Below, piece by piece: positions 15,811-25,544 of a stretch of 64,000 nt of DNA. The stretch comes from an uncultured Oscillospiraceae bacterium. GTDB taxonomy: Bacteria; Bacillota; Clostridia; Oscillospirales; Acutalibacteraceae. Location: positions 62,001-126,000 of the forward strand of contig URFG01000002.1 of assembly GCA_900547095.1 (NCBI GenBank). The letters run 5' to 3'. The notes beneath the pieces were generated by a model. That model saw nothing but the letters and a program-made list of their open reading frames with translations, did not search any database and was not told where the DNA came from. The translations under genes were made by a program, and so were the position numbers. How positions within the stretch are numbered: position 1 is the stretch's first letter; the number at the start of each line of letters is the position of its first letter.

Positions 15811-18800
15811 ATGAAAATGATATCATTTAAAAAATTCATAAGCAAAAATGTTGCTTATATCCTTTCTTTTGCACTTATTGCAGGAGTTTTAGTTCCGGTT
15901 CTATCGCTCAATAAAACTTCTGCCGCGTCAGAAACAGAAAAAAACTCATTTATTTCGGAAATTAAATCGGCGTGGGGCAAAATGTCCGTCGGTGATACCG
16001 CTTTAAGGCCCACAGCCGAAAAGGTAAACAATAAACCTGCCACTGTATTTACCGAAAATGAAATGAAAAAATCCGAAAAGGATAATATCCCTTATGATGG
16101 TAAAATCACTGCTTTAGGCGATACTTTCAGCTATTTTTCAGGCTCTTATAACGGAAATTATTCTTTTTCCGGATCATCGACAAGCTCAACTGAGAGATTT
16201 TTATACTATAATAAGAAAACCGATTATGTTGATTTCGATTTTTCGGGATATACAGGTTTTCAGATCAGTATGTATATTGAAGATATTTCTTCAGAGGGCG
16301 AAATAGTACCTTTATTTGTCTACAGAACATCGGGTAAAACTGCCGAGGGGAAAAAGCTGACCATAACTTCTGATATGAAAGGCAAATGGGTTAACTTTAA
16401 GGATACCGACCTTTATAACGGCGGTATTGCAAAACTTGCAGAAGATAAAGGTACGACTGAATTCGTTAATTTACAGCTTAACCTTTGCAAAGGTCTTAAA
16501 TTAAAAGCTGTAAGCGGTTCGCTTGTTATGACAAAGACTGTTTCTCTTCCTGAAAACAGCGCCTCCTGGAATTTAAGCGATTGGATATCAGCCGCGCTTA
16601 AATTGGATTACAGCAAATATTTGAATTATGAAGAATTGACCGCACTTCTAAACCGAGCGTCTACCGAATATAAGGAAGATTACAGCTTTGCAAAGCTTAA
16701 AGATGCCTGGAAGAATTTAAAATATAAAACAGGCGAAACAGTTTATGTGGCTTCGAGAGAAAAAGCTGCAGGAACTAATTATGACGCTTCAAAAACAAAT
16801 TCTTCAAACTATTTTATGAATACCGATGAAAACTTTGCGCTTTTGCCGTCGGGAATTCAGAAATCAGATATAGGCGACGGATATTTAAAATTTGAAAGAT
16901 CTTATAATGCTGATTCGTTTAATGACGACAGGCTGATGTACGGAACATATTCAAATTTTGATTCTTTTGTTTCAAGTGATTTTAAAATAGACGAATACCC
17001 CGATTTTACGCTCTCTCTTTATATTGAAGATGTCAAAAAAGACGGCGAGGTTGTATTTGAGTTCATCACAAGAAACTGGCAGGTCGTCAGAGGAAAAACT
17101 ATCAATCTTACTCCCGCCGACAACGGAAAATGGATAACATTTAAGTTTTCGGATATGTACGACGGAACAGTAGCCGATCTATCTAAGGCTTTAAAGGATA
17201 AAGATATTGCAGCAGGAAATCAGGAAAATCAATCGGGATTTTTAGGCTTTATGCAGATATTATCTTTAGGCGCCGTTTATAAAGGTTATGCAGGCTCATT
17301 TATAGGATTGAAAAATAACGAGCTGCCTGAAAATATCGGAAGCATGACTATCGCCGATTTTATTCTCGAAGCACAAAATCTCGATCTTTCCGCTTTTGAT
17401 AACACTCAGCAGTTTACAGATACTTTAAACGAGTTGGTTCCGCTTTTTGAAGATGAGCTTGTTTTATCAAAGCTAAAAAAAGCCTGGAGCAATATGAGCT
17501 CCGAAAGCACGATATTTGTTCCGTCGAGAGAAAAAGCGGCAAATAAGAATTATGACGCGGATAAAGATAATAAAAATGTTTATTTTTCTTCCACTAATAC
17601 CGCTTCATTGCCGGCAGGAATAACATCTAAAGATTTAGGCTCAAATTATCTTAAATTCACAAGATCTTATGACCTTAATTCAAATTCTTCCGACAGAATA
17701 ATGATCGGAACGGAAACTGATTTTAACAACTACGGATCAAGCAAAATAAAAATTTCCGATTATTCAAATCTCCGCCTTGTTTTCTATATAGAGGATGTTA
17801 AAAAAGCAGGCACTATAAGTTTTGAATTTATCAATACTGCTTCAAAAACATATTTAAATAAAACTTATTCTGTTTCGGCAAGCGATAAAGGGAAATGGTT
17901 TGTTTTATCGGATGATGATATGTATAGAGGAGGCATTTCCGCCCTTAAAAAGGCTTATGATTCCGATGATAAAAATTTCGCATTTATGCAGCTTAATTTT
18001 TCGGGCGGTGCGATAATCAAAGGATACTGCGGCTCTCTTGTAGGACTTAAGAATGCTAAATTGCCTAAAAACACCGAAAATTGGAATTTAGCGGACTGGA
18101 TATATGCCGCAAGCATTCTTGATGTTTCGCAGTATGTTAATAATGTTGAAGAATTCAAAGCCGCCCTTGCAAGCGCTATTGAATTAAGGGATAAAAAACA
18201 GATCTCAAGGTCTTCCGAATTAACATCTTTCCATAATTTTGAGGATTTTGACAGTACAAAAATCGAGGGAAACATCTTAACAGGTAAAACTCCCGAGGTA
18301 ACTTATTATAACGGAACTTCTGCAAAGATCACTCTTAACACGGAAACGGCTGCCGCATTGACAGACGGCACTATATCTGCCGACGCCGTGATCGCGGGTG
18401 CTGCTTATGATACCGAAGAATGCTATACAGATATTGTTTATAATATTAACGGCAAGGCGACAATATCTGATATCTATATTGCAAACAGCATAAACGAAGC
18501 TTTGAGAAACACAAAATATTATATTTATGCTTCAACGGGTATTACCGATTTGTTTGATACAAACAGTCTTATAGCTGTCTGCGATAATTCCGCGAAAGAC
18601 GCCGTAACCGCATTCAATTACACTAAAACAGGTAATATTACCGCTAATTATCTTGCAATAAGAGTTACAAAGCCTTATTCGGATAAAGCGCTTTATGACG
18701 GAAATATTAGATTTTCGGAGATAGCGGCGATTGGAACAGTTAAGAATTACACTGTAGAAAAAGGCGACTTTTCAAATGAAAAGATAGCGTCAATCGGAAA

Positions 18801-21021
18801 GAGCCTTATTAGCAATAAGGTTGCTTCTTTCAGAAATAAAGACGGTATAAAATCCGAATACAGATCCGTTATATCCAACCAAAAATATGAACTTAACGGT
18901 CTTACAGACGGAAATAACTCTACCTTAGCTTACGGCGGTAATATAGGCACAAAAGTAGACGGAACAGCCGAATATATCGATATTTATTATAAACTTGATG
19001 ATGTTTACCAAATAAAGAAGTTCTTTGTTAACGGAATGCGCGAAGTTCCCGGACTTGAACCCGGATCATTTGAAATTTATGTTTCAAAAGATTTAAATTC
19101 ACTGTTTTTATCCAAAAACCGCGTAGTTTCTTTTGACAATTCTAAAAACAGCGAAGAAGGCACCTCTGTTTCGAACCTCATAACTTTAGAGGGCGACGGA
19201 GCTGTAGGAAAATTCGTTTCTTTCAGAATTACTTCTCATTGCAGTGATTTTGAATCTGCAAAGGCTAAATATGGTTTAGTAAATCTTGTTTTAAGGCTTT
19301 CCGAACTCGGAGTATACGGCACCGAGAGGCCGCTTGAAGAAACAAACCTGCTTGCACATATGCCTGTAAAGGTATATAGGACATTAGGGAATAATAAGAA
19401 CCTTATATCCGAAACGGAATATACAGGAAAAATGCATCAGCTTATATATGACGGACTGTATAATCAGAGCGCGGATATAAATACAAATAATAAAACAGTC
19501 GACTTCGTATTCAACCTTTCCGCCGATCAGAAACTGAATTCCATAGAATATGCCACAATGACGGATAATATAAGGAAATTAAAAGTATATGCGGCAGATG
19601 ATGAAAGCGGGGTATGGGATGAATCAAAGCTTGTATATACCTATACGGGCGGACAGGGCGAAAAGATAATAAAGGACTTCGGAAACGGAGCGCTTAAAGC
19701 AAGGTATTTAAGATTTTCGGTTGAACAAACCGAAGGGAATATCTTGGATACCGCCGAGATAAAAGCAACCGGCTGGAATAACCAGGAATTCGATTATCTC
19801 AATGTTGTTGAAGAAAAAAGCGATAAAGCCTTTATTATGCTTGAGGACAGAAGTAAAAATTACAAGAGATCCATTTCTCTGACCAGTACTACAAAATATA
19901 ACCCAGGATATGAAAAATGGCCTAAGGAATGCTATAAAATAGAGAACGCTTTTGATAACAATGACGGAACCGTTTACGATATTTACGGCGGAAACAATGA
20001 TACAACTTCCGTAAATATTCTCTGCGACCTTGAAACAATGAAGGTAATAGAGTCGATTTCTGTAAGAGCAGCTTCAAGCGAGGACTACTGGCCGACGAAA
20101 TTAAAGTATTACATAGGTGAAAACGACGATGAGCTGTTCGGGAAAGACGCAAAGCCTGTTGCGGAATTTAACGGCAAGACATCAGATCCCGACGGATACT
20201 ATGAATATACCACATTGCCGAAGACGGCACAGTATATAAGGATAGAGATATCTGAAAGCAAAGTGCCTTATTACGATCAGACAAAGATCGGAACGGTAAT
20301 AAAGGATATTGTGGTAAACGGACTTGAGTTCAGAGGGAAAGTAGACGAGAACGGAGCAACAGCGTCGTTTACAGACACGGCAACGGGAATAAGGCTTGAC
20401 ATAATGGCAAAAAATGAGAACGATTTTTACGGTCAGGCAAAAGAAATGCTCGTGGTAAAGAGAAATCCCGACGAACACGATCTCGACTATATAAAGAGTA
20501 AGGGATTAACCTTTAAATCGGAGATATATGAAATATATCTTTTAGACGCATACGGAAATATAATAGACGATATCGACTCAAGGGAAATGAAGATATATAT
20601 ACCGCAGTCATTAGGAGGCGGAGGAGAAGATATCTTTTTAATGGTAGGAGATATAGGATTTAATCTTGTTGAAGCGGAAATAGATAACGGATATTTCATT
20701 TACACAACGAACGATCTTTCAATTCTCAGATTTGCCATAGGAGAATTCTTCGATTATCCGTCAGAAGATACCGAAGAATATGATGATGAGGAATACGAAG
20801 ATGAAGATTATGACGACGAAGATGAGGAAGAGATAGATGAAGATACAAGTTCTTCCAAACGAAGAGTCAAGAAGATAATAATCAGAAGAGGAAGTTCCGA
20901 TTTTGAATATCTTTGGATAATCATTGTTGCCGCAGCTGTCGTTGTTGCAGGAGCAGGTACTGCTGTTTATTTCCTTATTTTAAGAAAAAAGAGAAAAAAT
21001 GGAGCAAATACAAATGAATAA
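15811..21021 (+). CDS. Giant membrane-anchored surface protein: three repeated modules, F5/8-type domains, acidic stretch, C-terminal TM
   Basis: 1736 aa, with AAAGGAG 8 bases upstream. The signal peptide ends near residue 39 (TSAAS). Three copies of the module seen in the dockerin protein follow (~55-250, ~310-510, ~565-760), sharing FVPSREKAANKNYD-like openings and YKGYAGSFIGLKN-like ends. Residues ~800-1600 look like three or four discoidin (F5/8 type C) beta-sandwiches (SISVRAASSEDYWPTKLKYY, YIRIEISESKVPYY), usually sugar-binding. An Asp/Glu-rich stretch (~1648-1680) precedes a basic patch, one transmembrane helix (~1700-1724) and the cytoplasmic tail RKKRKNGANTNE. It has no sortase motif. 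No catalytic motif is visible, so it is probably a glycan-capturing receptor. It overlaps the next gene by 8 bases, implying co-transcription. Confidence 0.85.
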   Translation: MKMISFKKFISKNVAYILSFALIAGVLVPVLSLNKTSAASETEKNSFISEIKSAWGKMSVGDTALRPTAEKVNNKPATVFTENEMKKSEKDNIPYDGKITALGDTFSYFSGSYNGNYSFSGSSTSSTERFLYYNKKTDYVDFDFSGYTGFQISMYIEDISSEGEIVPLFVYRTSGKTAEGKKLTITSDMKGKWVNFKDTDLYNGGIAKLAEDKGTTEFVNLQLNLCKGLKLKAVSGSLVMTKTVSLPENSASWNLSDWISAALKLDYSKYLNYEELTALLNRASTEYKEDYSFAKLKDAWKNLKYKTGETVYVASREKAAGTNYDASKTNSSNYFMNTDENFALLPSGIQKSDIGDGYLKFERSYNADSFNDDRLMYGTYSNFDSFVSSDFKIDEYPDFTLSLYIEDVKKDGEVVFEFITRNWQVVRGKTINLTPADNGKWITFKFSDMYDGTVADLSKALKDKDIAAGNQENQSGFLGFMQILSLGAVYKGYAGSFIGLKNNELPENIGSMTIADFILEAQNLDLSAFDNTQQFTDTLNELVPLFEDELVLSKLKKAWSNMSSESTIFVPSREKAANKNYDADKDNKNVYFSSTNTASLPAGITSKDLGSNYLKFTRSYDLNSNSSDRIMIGTETDFNNYGSSKIKISDYSNLRLVFYIEDVKKAGTISFEFINTASKTYLNKTYSVSASDKGKWFVLSDDDMYRGGISALKKAYDSDDKNFAFMQLNFSGGAIIKGYCGSLVGLKNAKLPKNTENWNLADWIYAASILDVSQYVNNVEEFKAALASAIELRDKKQISRSSELTSFHNFEDFDSTKIEGNILTGKTPEVTYYNGTSAKITLNTETAAALTDGTISADAVIAGAAYDTEECYTDIVYNINGKATISDIYIANSINEALRNTKYYIYASTGITDLFDTNSLIAVCDNSAKDAVTAFNYTKTGNITANYLAIRVTKPYSDKALYDGNIRFSEIAAIGTVKNYTVEKGDFSNEKIASIGKSLISNKVASFRNKDGIKSEYRSVISNQKYELNGLTDGNNSTLAYGGNIGTKVDGTAEYIDIYYKLDDVYQIKKFFVNGMREVPGLEPGSFEIYVSKDLNSLFLSKNRVVSFDNSKNSEEGTSVSNLITLEGDGAVGKFVSFRITSHCSDFESAKAKYGLVNLVLRLSELGVYGTERPLEETNLLAHMPVKVYRTLGNNKNLISETEYTGKMHQLIYDGLYNQSADINTNNKTVDFVFNLSADQKLNSIEYATMTDNIRKLKVYAADDESGVWDESKLVYTYTGGQGEKIIKDFGNGALKARYLRFSVEQTEGNILDTAEIKATGWNNQEFDYLNVVEEKSDKAFIMLEDRSKNYKRSISLTSTTKYNPGYEKWPKECYKIENAFDNNDGTVYDIYGGNNDTTSVNILCDLETMKVIESISVRAASSEDYWPTKLKYYIGENDDELFGKDAKPVAEFNGKTSDPDGYYEYTTLPKTAQYIRIEISESKVPYYDQTKIGTVIKDIVVNGLEFRGKVDENGATASFTDTATGIRLDIMAKNENDFYGQAKEMLVVKRNPDEHDLDYIKSKGLTFKSEIYEIYLLDAYGNIIDDIDSREMKIYIPQSLGGGGEDIFLMVGDIGFNLVEAEIDNGYFIYTTNDLSILRFAIGEFFDYPSEDTEEYDDEEYEDEDYDDEDEEEIDEDTSSSKRRVKKIIIRRGSSDFEYLWIIIVAAAVVVAGAGTAVYFLILRKKRKNGANTNE

Positions 21022-22693
21022 AATCAGCTACAATCCTAATCTTACCTTTGGTTCGGTTCCGACCACCTGTTTCAGAAACGAGCGTCCCGGATTTTTCCAT
21101 TCCGGGACCCGGCCTAAGGATATTGACAACAGTATCGAGTATTTCATCAGAAATATGGCGCAGACCGTGCGAAACGACCGCTTTACTTTTATTTATAACG
21201 GCAAACCAGTTCTTGCGCACCCGAAATGGATAAGAGATCATATTCACGAGCTAAAAGCTTTCAAGCACTGGGAAAAAGATCTTAAAAGATATTTTGAAGT
21301 AATGGCTGAAAAGCAGAGGGAAGACGGTCAGTTTTACGAAATGGTACAGGTCCCCGAAAATTATCACTGGAAAGTGGTAAACGATACTAACAGGATAAAA
21401 GACGAGGAAAATAATCTTATTTTCGTCAGAGTAGAGCTTGAAGCCGATATAGAATATCTTATGGTTGAGGGCGTATATGCCGCTTATCAGGCGACAGGCG
21501 ATATTGATTTTGTTAAGAAAATGCTCCCGAGCCTTGAAAAAGGTATCAATTATATGACTTCTTCAAAGGTCAGATTTGATAAGGAGCACGGCTTATGCAT
21601 AAGGCCTTTCACTATCGATACCTGGGATTTTGTTTATGATCAGTCCTGCGAAAATCCTAAAGACGACAGAAACATTTATCCCGGTAAAACTCCAATGTCT
21701 ATAATGCACGGCGATAATTCGGGCGTTTATGAAGCAATGATTTTGCTTTCGAAAATGAACGATGAGATAGGAAATAAAGAGAAAGCAAAAGAGTGGGAAA
21801 AAAGAGCGGAAGAGCTTAAAGTCAATCTTAATAAATACTGTTTTAACGGCAATTTCTATACCCACCAGGTTCATATAAATCATAACGGCTCTCCGACAGA
21901 CGGCGATGAAACCGACAGAATTTCTCTTTCAAACGCTTATGATATCAACCGCGGCGTAACCGACTTTGATATGGCGAATAAAATAATTGATTCCTTTATC
22001 GAAAAAGGTAAAGAATCGGGCTATTTTGCCGAATGGTTCAGCATATATCCGCCTTATAAAAAGTTCAGAGGCAACACTCAGTCCGAAGGAGTTTATATCA
22101 ACGGCTGTGTTGCTTCTCTAACGGCCGGCGAGCTTGCCAAAGCCGCTCTTAATAACGGCAGGGAAAAATACGGCTGGGATATTCTTTCAAGACTTATGAA
22201 ACTGTTTGAAAAGGACGGAGAGTTATTCTTCCTTTACAACGCAAAAACGGGCGAAAACGCAGGCGGCGGTCCCAGCGGCTGGGGCGCGGCGGCTATAATA
22301 TCCGCTTATGAAGAGGGAATTGCAGGAATAAAGGATACTTCCGCAAAATTCAAAACAATGGGATTTTCACCCCGCTGGACAGTAACTGATCAGAAATTTG
22401 CAAAATACATAACAGGTTACGAGGTTTCAGATACATTCGTTGAAACGGCTTTTGAACTTAAAGATAACAGCCTGCTTTACAGCATCGGAACACCGTCAGA
22501 GTTTATTGACTGCCATATCCTTTTGCCGGATAACAAAACACCGAAAAAAGTTATTTGCAATGATAAAGAAATTTACTTTAAAACTTCAAAATTAAACGAA
22601 AGCATTTATGCTGATTTTAAGCTTGATAAAAGTATTGCTGAAAATTTCAAAAACTCAACTCAATATAAATTCGATATAGAAATCGAATTCTAA
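21014..22693 (+). CDS. Cytoplasmic six-hairpin (alpha/alpha) glycosidase-like protein
   Basis: 559 aa from ATG 21014, chosen for GGAG nine bases upstream; the frame is also open from 20999. No signal peptide. The repeating helix-hairpin pattern with GDIDFVKKMLPSLEKGINYM, DTWDFVYD, EAMILLSKMNDEIGNKEKAKEWEKRAEELK and GGGPSGWGAAAIISAYEEG matches the (alpha/alpha)6 barrel of six-hairpin glycosidases (GH63/GH78/GH15-like). The family and substrate cannot be set from sequence by eye. Candidate acids are the Asp/Glu residues around DTWD (~residue 205) and EWF (~342). It overlaps the giant receptor gene by 8 bases, so it is probably translated with it and degrades imported oligosaccharide. A terminator follows. 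Confidence 0.75.
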   Translation: MNKISYNPNLTFGSVPTTCFRNERPGFFHSGTRPKDIDNSIEYFIRNMAQTVRNDRFTFIYNGKPVLAHPKWIRDHIHELKAFKHWEKDLKRYFEVMAEKQREDGQFYEMVQVPENYHWKVVNDTNRIKDEENNLIFVRVELEADIEYLMVEGVYAAYQATGDIDFVKKMLPSLEKGINYMTSSKVRFDKEHGLCIRPFTIDTWDFVYDQSCENPKDDRNIYPGKTPMSIMHGDNSGVYEAMILLSKMNDEIGNKEKAKEWEKRAEELKVNLNKYCFNGNFYTHQVHINHNGSPTDGDETDRISLSNAYDINRGVTDFDMANKIIDSFIEKGKESGYFAEWFSIYPPYKKFRGNTQSEGVYINGCVASLTAGELAKAALNNGREKYGWDILSRLMKLFEKDGELFFLYNAKTGENAGGGPSGWGAAAIISAYEEGIAGIKDTSAKFKTMGFSPRWTVTDQKFAKYITGYEVSDTFVETAFELKDNSLLYSIGTPSEFIDCHILLPDNKTPKKVICNDKEIYFKTSKLNESIYADFKLDKSIAENFKNSTQYKFDIEIEF

Positions 22694-22697
22694 TTTA

Positions 22698-22733
22698 AAG
22701 CCTCGGTCTTTGACTTAAGATCGGGGCTTTTTA
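22698..22733 (+). terminator. Terminator ending the glycan locus
   Basis: aagcctcggtct (22698-22709) pairs with agatcggggctt (22718-22729, two G-U pairs) and is followed by a T run. Confidence 0.85.
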
Positions 22734-22828
22734 TTGAAAAAAATAAAAAAATGTGATAAAATAATTAAAAACATTCTCACAACGCTTTATTTTTCACCGT
22801 ATGATAAAAATAAAGGGAAGTGAGAAAA

Positions 22829-23503
22829 ATGAAAAATAAATGGAAATACATAGCCGTCAGATGGCTGATACTTTTAGCATTCATTTTATCGTTGATTTTG
22901 ATCGCCTTTGTCCGCTCAAGAAAGCTTATTTTACTAACCGCCGAAAACGAGGCGGAAACTATAATGCTAAGAGCCGTCGATTCCGCGACGGTCGAAGTTC
23001 TCAATTCCGAAGATTTCAGCTATGATAAATTGGCCGTTGTTTCAAAAAATCAGGAGGGAACGATTTTAGGTATTGAAATCAATTCCCCTAAGGCGGATAT
23101 TTTAAAAAGTAAATTAGCACAGAAAATAACAGAAATTTTAAACGAGAAAAGAAGATTTACCGTGAGTATTCCTTTCGGGAATTTTTTCAATAATGAATAT
23201 CTCACGGGATTCGGTCCCGATCTTAACTTTAAAATTCAAATGGCGAATACGGCCAGTCTTAAATTTAAAAGCGCTTTTGAAGAAAGCGGAATAAATAATA
23301 CACTTCATCAGATCATAATAACTGTGGATATTCCTGCAAATATTATTATTACGGGCGGCAGCGACACTTTCAGCGTGAAAACCAATGTTTTGGCGGCTCA
23401 GACAGTAATAGTCGGACAGACGCCCGACTCTTTCACCAACGTTACGGAAAACCCGGGTGACGATATTGCAGACGATATTTTCAATTTTGCCGATCTTGAC
23501 TGA
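22829..23503 (+). CDS. yunB: Sporulation protein YunB
   Basis: 224 aa from ATG 22829 (aagtgag just upstream; GTG at 22820 is an alternative). One N-terminal transmembrane helix (~8-30) precedes an extracytoplasmic domain with AENEAETIMLRAVDSATVEVL, FTVSIPFGNFFNNEYLTGFGPDL and TDSF-type strands, as in the YunB family. In Bacillus subtilis it is made in the mother cell under sigmaE and is needed for efficient sporulation. A poor sigmaE/K-like -10 (CGTATGATA) sits at about 22798-22806. Its presence indicates an endospore former. ligA follows 15 bases after the stop codon. Confidence 0.88.
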   Translation: MKNKWKYIAVRWLILLAFILSLILIAFVRSRKLILLTAENEAETIMLRAVDSATVEVLNSEDFSYDKLAVVSKNQEGTILGIEINSPKADILKSKLAQKITEILNEKRRFTVSIPFGNFFNNEYLTGFGPDLNFKIQMANTASLKFKSAFEESGINNTLHQIIITVDIPANIIITGGSDTFSVKTNVLAAQTVIVGQTPDSFTNVTENPGDDIADDIFNFADLD

Positions 23504-23518
23504 TATTCGGAGGTTAAA

Positions 23519-25492
23519 ATGGATATAAAGGAAGTAAAATCTAAAATCAAAAAGCTTAGAAAGACCATAAATTATCATAATGACCTTTACTATAATCACG
23601 ACGCTCCCGAGCTTGAAGATTTTGAGTATGACGCGCTTATGCGCGAGCTGAAAGCGCTCGAAAAAGAATATCCGGAGCTTATTAGCGATGATTCGCCTAC
23701 GCAAAAAGTAGGAGGAAGCGCTAATAATCTATTTTCCGAAGTTAGGCACAAGGTTAAAATGGAAAGCCTTCAGGATGTTTTTGATAAAAAAGAATTAAGA
23801 GATTTTGCAGAAAAAATAGATTTGAGTAAAACCGCATTTTCCGTAGAGCCGAAAATCGACGGACTTTCTGTATCTCTTGAATATACGGGGGGCAAATTTA
23901 CAAGAGGCTCCACACGCGGCGACGGTACTGTAGGCGAAGATGTTACGGCTAATCTTAAACAGATAAAAAGTATTCCCGAAACTATTGATTTTTCAGGAGC
24001 TTTAGAGGTCAGAGGCGAAGTTTATATGCCGAGGATCAGCTTTGAAAACTTTGTTAAAAGGCAGGAGCTTTTAGGCGAAACACCGCCTAAAAATCCGAGA
24101 AACGCCGCGGCAGGCTCGTTAAGGCAGAAAAATTCCGCAGTCACCGCAAAAAGAGAGCTTGATATATTCATTTTTAATGTTCAGCATATCGAGGGCAAAA
24201 CATTTTCTTCACACATAGAATCTCTCGATTTTCTGAAATCATTAGGATTTAATGTTCTTCCGATGTATAAAAAATGCACCGATATCGAAGAAGCTATAAA
24301 AACGGTTGACGATATAGGAAATATGCGCGGAAACATTCCTTATGATATAGACGGCGCCGTGATAAAATGCGATGACTTGTCCTATAGAGAAGCGCTCGGA
24401 AGTACCGCTAAATATCCGAGGTGGGCGGTCGCATTCAAATATCCGCCCGAAGAAAAGGAAACGGTTTTAAGAAAAATAGAAATAAATGTCGGCAGAACAG
24501 GGGCGCTTACTCCCACTGCCGTGTTTGATCCTATAGAGCTTGCGGGGACTACTGTAAGCCGGGCTGTTCTTCATAATGAGGACTTTATAAATTCTAAAGA
24601 AATTGCTGTCGGTGATATAATAGTTGTCCGCAAGGCGGGTGAAATTATCCCCGAAGTTTTATCGGTCAGCCGTCACAGCGGGGAAAACGAGGTATATAAA
24701 ATGCCGCATTTTTGCCCCTCCTGCGGCGAGCCTGTAACGCGCGAAGAGGGAGAGGCTGTAATAAGATGCACAAATGCCGAATGCCCTGCACAGTTGCTTA
24801 GACATCTTATTCATTTTACCTCGCGTGACGCTATGGATATTGAGGGAATGGGTCCCGCTGTTCTTGAACAGCTTTATAACGCAGGACTGATAAAAGATAT
24901 TTCCGATATCTATAAGCTTGATTATAATTCTGTTTTAAACCTTGAAAGAACCGGCGAAAAAACAACTTTAAATCTTAAAAACGCTATTGAAAAATCAAAA
25001 TCTAAAGATTTAAGCAATCTTATAAATGCCTTTGGTATCCGCCATATCGGCGCTAAAGCCGCAAGCCTCATAGCATCTCATTTCGGCTCTATGGAAGAAT
25101 GCTTAAAAGCAAAAGCCGAGGATTTTAAGAATATTGACGGCATAGGGGATATATCCGCAGAGGCTGCATATAATTTCTTTTCGCTTGACAGCACCAAAAG
25201 GCTTATTGAAGAATTAAAATCCGCAGGGCTTAATATGAATTCAAATGTTGTTTTAAAAGGCGACGCTTTAAAGGGTAAGACCTTTGTTCTTACAGGAACT
25301 TTGCCTACTATGACAAGGAGTGCCGCAGGAGAGATAATAGAGTCTTACGGAGGAAAGGTATCCTCATCCGTATCGAAAAAAACAGATTATGTTTTAGCGG
25401 GAGAAGAAGCGGGAAGCAAGCTTGAAAAAGCCGAAAAACTAAACATTAAGATAATTGATGAATCAGAGTTTTTAAAAATGATATCGCAATAA
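23519..25492 (+). CDS. ligA: NAD-dependent DNA ligase LigA
   Basis: 657 aa, close to the usual ~670. GGAGG precedes the ATG. In order: adenylation domain with YHNDLYYNHD at the N-terminus and the nucleophile lysine in EPKIDGLS (~residue 115); OB fold (NVGRTGALTPTAVF); four-Cys zinc finger (CPSC...CTNAEC, ~395-420); helix-hairpin-helix repeats (~430-560); and a C-terminal BRCT domain (LKGKTFVLTGTLPTMTR, ~580-655). It seals nicks in replication and repair. It shares an operon-like arrangement with yunB and ends at a terminator. Confidence 0.98.
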   Translation: MDIKEVKSKIKKLRKTINYHNDLYYNHDAPELEDFEYDALMRELKALEKEYPELISDDSPTQKVGGSANNLFSEVRHKVKMESLQDVFDKKELRDFAEKIDLSKTAFSVEPKIDGLSVSLEYTGGKFTRGSTRGDGTVGEDVTANLKQIKSIPETIDFSGALEVRGEVYMPRISFENFVKRQELLGETPPKNPRNAAAGSLRQKNSAVTAKRELDIFIFNVQHIEGKTFSSHIESLDFLKSLGFNVLPMYKKCTDIEEAIKTVDDIGNMRGNIPYDIDGAVIKCDDLSYREALGSTAKYPRWAVAFKYPPEEKETVLRKIEINVGRTGALTPTAVFDPIELAGTTVSRAVLHNEDFINSKEIAVGDIIVVRKAGEIIPEVLSVSRHSGENEVYKMPHFCPSCGEPVTREEGEAVIRCTNAECPAQLLRHLIHFTSRDAMDIEGMGPAVLEQLYNAGLIKDISDIYKLDYNSVLNLERTGEKTTLNLKNAIEKSKSKDLSNLINAFGIRHIGAKAASLIASHFGSMEECLKAKAEDFKNIDGIGDISAEAAYNFFSLDSTKRLIEELKSAGLNMNSNVVLKGDALKGKTFVLTGTLPTMTRSAAGEIIESYGGKVSSSVSKKTDYVLAGEEAGSKLEKAEKLNIKIIDESEFLKMISQ

Positions 25493-25494
25493 AT

Positions 25495-25530
25495 AAAAAA
25501 GACTGCCTTATTTAAAAGGCAGTCTTTTTT
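25495..25530. terminator. Bidirectional terminator between ligA and the Cys-rich peptide gene
   Basis: aaaaaagactgcctt (25495-25509) pairs exactly with aaggcagtctttttt (25516-25530) over 15 bp; A and T runs on both sides serve the converging ligA and peptide genes. Confidence 0.93.
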
Positions 25531-25544
25531 ATTTCCTATGGAAA

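Noticed and set aside
20999..21247. Reverse frame 20975-21247 over the receptor/glycosidase junction
   Set aside because: Shadow of two overlapping forward genes with a good ribosome site for the second.
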